Under the pieces are notes generated by a model, which searched no databases, was not told the DNA's origin, and worked only from the letters and a program-made list of their open reading frames with translations. This document shows, piece after piece, positions 6,816 to 9,657 of a DNA stretch of 9,657 nt. The position numbers were made by a program, and so were the translations under genes. Source of the stretch: Candidatus Solibacter sp. (lineage in GTDB: Bacteria > Acidobacteriota > Terriglobia > Bryobacterales > Bryobacteraceae); NCBI GenBank assembly GCA_017883345.1, contig JADGNT010000128.1, positions 1 to 9,657 on the forward strand. Direction: 5' to 3'. Every line of letters begins with the position of its first letter. Positions within the stretch are counted from its first letter, which is position 1.

Positions 6816-9287
6816 ATGAACAGTTTTTCTCACGCAGTCCGGGTGCTTGCCAAGAAGCCGGGTTTCACCGCAGCCGCCGTGCTGGTGCTGGCTCTGGGTA
6901 TTGGCGCCAATACGGCGATTTTCAGCCTGGTGAACGCCTTTCTGCTGAAGCCGCTGGCGATCCACAAGCCCGAGGAACTGGTGGGGCTCTACAGCCGAGA
7001 TACGAAAAAACCCGACAGCTATAGGGCGTTCTCCTACCCCAACTTCGTCGATCTCCGAGGGCAAGGCGGCGTTTTCACCAGCCTGGCGGCCCACAACCTG
7101 GCGCTGGTGGGCCTCACCGAAGGCGACTCCACGCGCCGCCTGTTCGCCGACCTGGTCTCGTCGAACTACTTCGAAACCATGGGTGTCCCGCTGTTCCGCG
7201 GCCGCGTGTTCACCGCCGAAGAGGAACGCCCCGGCAGCGCCCGCCCGGTGGCGATCGTCAGCTATTCCTTCTGGAAGCGCCACGGCGCCGATGCCGCCAT
7301 GCTCGGCCGGTCTCTCCGCCTCAACGGGCGCTGGTATACGGTGGTCGGCATCACCCCGGAGGGATTCACCGGCACCACCGCCCTGGTCAGCGCCGAACTC
7401 TACGCGCCGCTGGGCGTCTACCAAGCCCTGGCCAACGATTTCGACAACCGCGGCCACGCGCTGGCCGCGCGCGATAACCACGCCTTGATTGCCGTGGCGC
7501 GGTTGCGTCCTGGCGTGACCCTGGCCGCCGCCGATGCGCAACTCGCCGGGGTCGCCGCGGCGATGCAGAAATCCTGGCCGGTGGAGAACAAGGACCAGAC
7601 GCTACTGGTGCGCCCCCTCTCCCGGCTGAGCGTCTCCACCGCCCCCGGGTCGGACAAGGGACTGGCGGTGCCCGCCATCCTCCTGCTCTGCATGGCGGCG
7701 GTGGTTCTGCTGATCGCTTCCCTCAACGTAGCCAATATGATGCTGGCCCGCGGCGCGGCCCGGCGTAAGGAAATCGCCATCCGCCTGGCGCTGGGCGGGG
7801 GGCGGCGCGATATCATCCTACAACTTCTTTCGGAGAGCCTGATGCTGGCGTTGGTGGGCGGCGCCGCCGGCCTGTCGATTGCCTGGTGGAGCACCCCTGT
7901 GCTGGTGAGCTCGATGGCCCGGCTGGCCCCGCTCGACCTGGTCTACAGCGCGACGCCGGACCTGCGGGTGCTGGCCGCCACCTTCGGCTTCTGCCTGTTC
8001 AGCACGTTGCTATTCGGCGTGGGACCCGCCTGGAATCTCTCGCGTCCGGATCTGGTTACCGATCTTAAGGATGGCGAACGTGGCGGGAGCGGCGGAAAGC
8101 GTCTCTTCTCCCGCGGCAACCTTCTCGTCATGGGCCAGATCTGTCTCTCGCTCACGCTACTGACCGCGGCCGGCCTGTTCCTGCGCTCTGCCCTGCGCGC
8201 CGCCGATCTGGCTCCTGGATTCCGCATCGCCAACTCGATTGTGGTGGAAGTTGACGCGAGCCTCGCCGGCTACGATCAGACCCGCGGCCGCGAAACCTAT
8301 CGCGCGTTGCTGGCGCGCCTCAAATCTCTACCCGGGGTGGAGTCGGCGTCTCTCGCCGCCACCGTCCCCTTCGGCATTACCTCCAATGGAGGTAGCATCC
8401 GGCGCGCGGACAGCGATCCCGCCGACAGGCGAAACCTGGTCCACTGCCGGTCCAACGTCGTCGATCCGGACTACTTCCAGACCATGGGTATCGCATTGCT
8501 GCGCGGCCGATCATTCCTGCCGGCGGAAGCTGCCGCGCGCTCCGCCGTAGTGCTCGACCGCCTGGCGGCCAGCCGTTTGTGGCCGGATGGCGACGCCCTC
8601 GGCAAACACATCTTGTGGGAAGGGGAGGTGGCGGGAAAAGCGCGCGAGAGGGAGGTTGTCGGAATCGTGGCAACTGTGCGGGAGCACATCGTTGGCAAGG
8701 GTGAATCTCCCCATGTCTACACGCCGTTTGGCCAGGAATATCAGTCGGATATGATTGTCCACCTGAAGGCCAGATCCGAATCCGGGATGCTGGAAAGCGT
8801 GCGCCGCGAGATCCGCGGGTTCGATGCCGCGCTCCCCGTGCTGGCGCTGAAGACCATGCGGCAACACCTGGAGGGCAGCGCCGACCTGTGGATCGTGCGC
8901 ACCGGCGCCACGCTGTTCAGCATCTTCGGCGGCGTGGCGCTGTTGCTGGCCGTGATCGGCCTATACGGCATTCGTTCCTACACCGTGGCCCGGCGCACGC
9001 GCGAAATCGGCATCCGCATGGCCCTCGGCGCCTCAGCCAGCGATACCCTGCGCCTGGTGGTGCGCGAGGGCGCCGCCTTGACCGCGATCGGCGCCGCTGC
9101 CGGTCTCACGCTCTCGTTCCTGCTGGGGAAGGTGCTGGCTGGCATGTTGTATGAGGTGAGCGGAAGCGACCCTGTCGTGTTCCTGGCAGCGCCCACGGTG
9201 CTGAGCGCAGTGTCGCTGCTCGCCTGCTACGTCCCGGCGCGCCGCGCCGCCCGCGTGGACCCCATGATCGCCCTGCGCTACGAGTAG
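6816..9287 (+). CDS. ADOP-family permease (acidobacterial duplicated orphan permease; double MacB/FtsX-like module)
   Basis: This 823-aa inner-membrane protein has two tandem MacB-type modules, each a periplasmic core plus an FtsX permease unit. The N-terminus (HAVRVLAKKPGF, then ALGIGANTAIFSLVNAFLL) is the hallmark of the family. Predicted helices are at about 18-44, 286-308, 337-357, 384-406, 436-458, 698-720, 750-772 and 785-807. Large periplasmic domains lie between helices 1 and 2 and between 5 and 6. Each permease unit carries a cytoplasmic coupling-helix motif, RRKEIAIRLALGGGRRDI and RTREIGIRMALGASASDT. The C-terminus ends ARRAARVDPMIALRYE. The family (TIGR03434) is known for large paralogous sets in Acidobacteria without adjacent ATPase genes, and none is present here. 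The function is unknown; MacB-like mechanotransmission or efflux with a distant ATPase is inferred. No PadR-type regulator gene, often seen near such permeases, lies in the window. Confidence 0.93.
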   Translation: MNSFSHAVRVLAKKPGFTAAAVLVLALGIGANTAIFSLVNAFLLKPLAIHKPEELVGLYSRDTKKPDSYRAFSYPNFVDLRGQGGVFTSLAAHNLALVGLTEGDSTRRLFADLVSSNYFETMGVPLFRGRVFTAEEERPGSARPVAIVSYSFWKRHGADAAMLGRSLRLNGRWYTVVGITPEGFTGTTALVSAELYAPLGVYQALANDFDNRGHALAARDNHALIAVARLRPGVTLAAADAQLAGVAAAMQKSWPVENKDQTLLVRPLSRLSVSTAPGSDKGLAVPAILLLCMAAVVLLIASLNVANMMLARGAARRKEIAIRLALGGGRRDIILQLLSESLMLALVGGAAGLSIAWWSTPVLVSSMARLAPLDLVYSATPDLRVLAATFGFCLFSTLLFGVGPAWNLSRPDLVTDLKDGERGGSGGKRLFSRGNLLVMGQICLSLTLLTAAGLFLRSALRAADLAPGFRIANSIVVEVDASLAGYDQTRGRETYRALLARLKSLPGVESASLAATVPFGITSNGGSIRRADSDPADRRNLVHCRSNVVDPDYFQTMGIALLRGRSFLPAEAAARSAVVLDRLAASRLWPDGDALGKHILWEGEVAGKAREREVVGIVATVREHIVGKGESPHVYTPFGQEYQSDMIVHLKARSESGMLESVRREIRGFDAALPVLALKTMRQHLEGSADLWIVRTGATLFSIFGGVALLLAVIGLYGIRSYTVARRTREIGIRMALGASASDTLRLVVREGAALTAIGAAAGLTLSFLLGKVLAGMLYEVSGSDPVVFLAAPTVLSAVSLLACYVPARRAARVDPMIALRYE

Positions 9288-9340
9288 GTTGGGGCATATA
9301 CCGCAGCGCGGGTCTCCCCATTTCCGATTTAGCGATTTGT

Positions 9341-9368
9341 AAACCACGTAAATGTGGTGTTTATAAAC
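9341..9368. repeat. Overlapping imperfect hairpin and perfect 10-bp palindrome
   Basis: AAACCAC (9341-9347) can pair with GTGGTGTTT (9354-9362) with a small bulge around the loop GTAAAT. The overlapping GTTTATAAAC (9359-9368) is a perfect palindrome. The cluster lies 54 bases past the permease stop. It could be a transcript-end structure, a protein-binding site, or the relic of a small mobile element. Confidence 0.4.
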
Positions 9369-9484
9369 GATCACAGCAGCCCCACCTTCTTGTGGGACCA
9401 TGCTAAGCCACTGGCTGTCAACGTAATGCGAGGATTCCCGACCATCCTTTACCTGGCGTGCGTTAAATACCCCTTGCATTCCAG

Positions 9485-9507
9485 CGTAAAATCCACGACA
9501 ATTTACG
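9485..9507. repeat. 6-bp inverted repeat CGTAAA/TTTACG
   Basis: CGTAAA (9485-9490) and TTTACG (9502-9507) flank 11 bases. A weak sigma-70-like pair, TTGCAT (9474-9479) and GACAAT (9497-9502) with 17 bp between, overlaps it, so an operator-promoter arrangement for a gene beyond the right edge is possible but unproven. Confidence 0.2.
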
Positions 9508-9535
9508 GCATTAACCTAATTACGGACCTTTAGAT

Positions 9536-9551
9536 GCCCATTAAGGTGGGC
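9536..9551 (+). terminator. Possible rho-independent terminator hairpin
   Basis: GCCCA (9536-9540) pairs with TGGGC (9547-9551), with a T-G wobble extending the stem, and is followed by TTTGCTTTGG. The stem is short and the T-tract interrupted. On the plus strand it could end the permease transcript, but it lies about 250 bases past the stop. Confidence 0.28.
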
Positions 9552-9657
9552 TTTGCTTTGGTATGAAGGGGTTGCCGCTTTTGAGGTGCGCTTTCCAATT
9601 CGTCAAGTGCGGTTTCCACGCCGAGGGCGCGGCCCTAACTTTCACTGGATTTGGACT

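Larger units (their letters stand above)
9288..9657. other. AT-richer non-coding right edge with several short palindromes
   Basis: These 370 bases hold no gene I can support. Base composition drops relative to the genes; for example, only 26 of 60 bases at 9481-9540 are G or C. Visible structures are the perfect palindrome GTTTATAAAC (9359-9368), an imperfect stem AAACCAC/GTGGTGTTT (9341-9362), CCCAC/GTGGG (9381-9396), CGTAAA/TTTACG (9485-9507) and a terminator-like hairpin at 9536-9551. Two short open frames run off the edge on opposite strands: from ATG 9563 on plus (31 codons) and ending at TAA 9541-9543 on minus (38 codons). Neither is recognisable. Confidence 0.5.

Noticed and set aside
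9288..9657. CRISPR array or tRNA in the AT-richer edge
   Set aside because: There are no regularly spaced direct repeats, and no cloverleaf with a T-loop consensus could be drawn.

Overview
The window reads as a GC-rich bacterial chromosome segment, most likely from the Acidobacteriota and plausibly a Solibacter/Bryobacter-type soil organism. The strongest pointer is the last large gene (6816-9287). It encodes a two-module MacB/FtsX-like permease with no ATPase gene nearby, which is the pattern of the acidobacterial duplicated orphan permease (ADOP) family. A periplasmic sulfatase, a large hybrid histidine kinase and two small unassigned proteins fit such a genome. The taxonomic call is inference from gene content; no marker gene (rRNA, ribosomal protein) is present.

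Layout. A near-perfect hairpin repeat lies at 32-81. A zinc-dependent, probably NADP(H)-linked alcohol dehydrogenase follows on the minus strand (125-1138). Divergent from it is a Tat-exported type I sulfatase (1219-2733, plus). The sulfatase converges on a small VOC/glyoxalase-fold protein (2771-3184, minus). Upstream of that gene, on the same strand and 65 bp away, is a hybrid sensor kinase (3250-5790, minus) with a periplasmic solute-binding-like sensor, one membrane helix, a kinase core and two receiver domains. Across a 152-bp divergent intergenic region lies a 123-aa protein of unknown function (5943-6314, plus). It converges, with a 12-bp gap, on an 88-aa unknown protein (6327-6593, minus). 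A 222-bp AT-richer leader precedes the ADOP permease. The last 370 bp (9288-9657) are AT-richer, contain several short palindromes, and have no gene I can support beyond two weak, mutually exclusive open frames running off the edge.

How the genes relate. I see no single pathway. Most neighbours are divergent or convergent single-gene units. The only plausible co-transcribed pair is the kinase and the VOC gene. The kinase has no visible phosphotransfer (HPt) domain, DNA-binding output regulator or partner in the window. The sulfatase needs a formylglycine-generating enzyme encoded elsewhere. The permease, if it transports anything, would need an ATPase from elsewhere.

I did not find a convincing undescribed multi-gene system. 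The points most worth a second look are the hairpin repeat at the left edge, the pair of small orphan proteins at 5943-6593, the altered acidic pocket (Asp-His instead of Asp-Asp) in the first receiver domain of the kinase, and the palindrome-rich AT-rich right edge.
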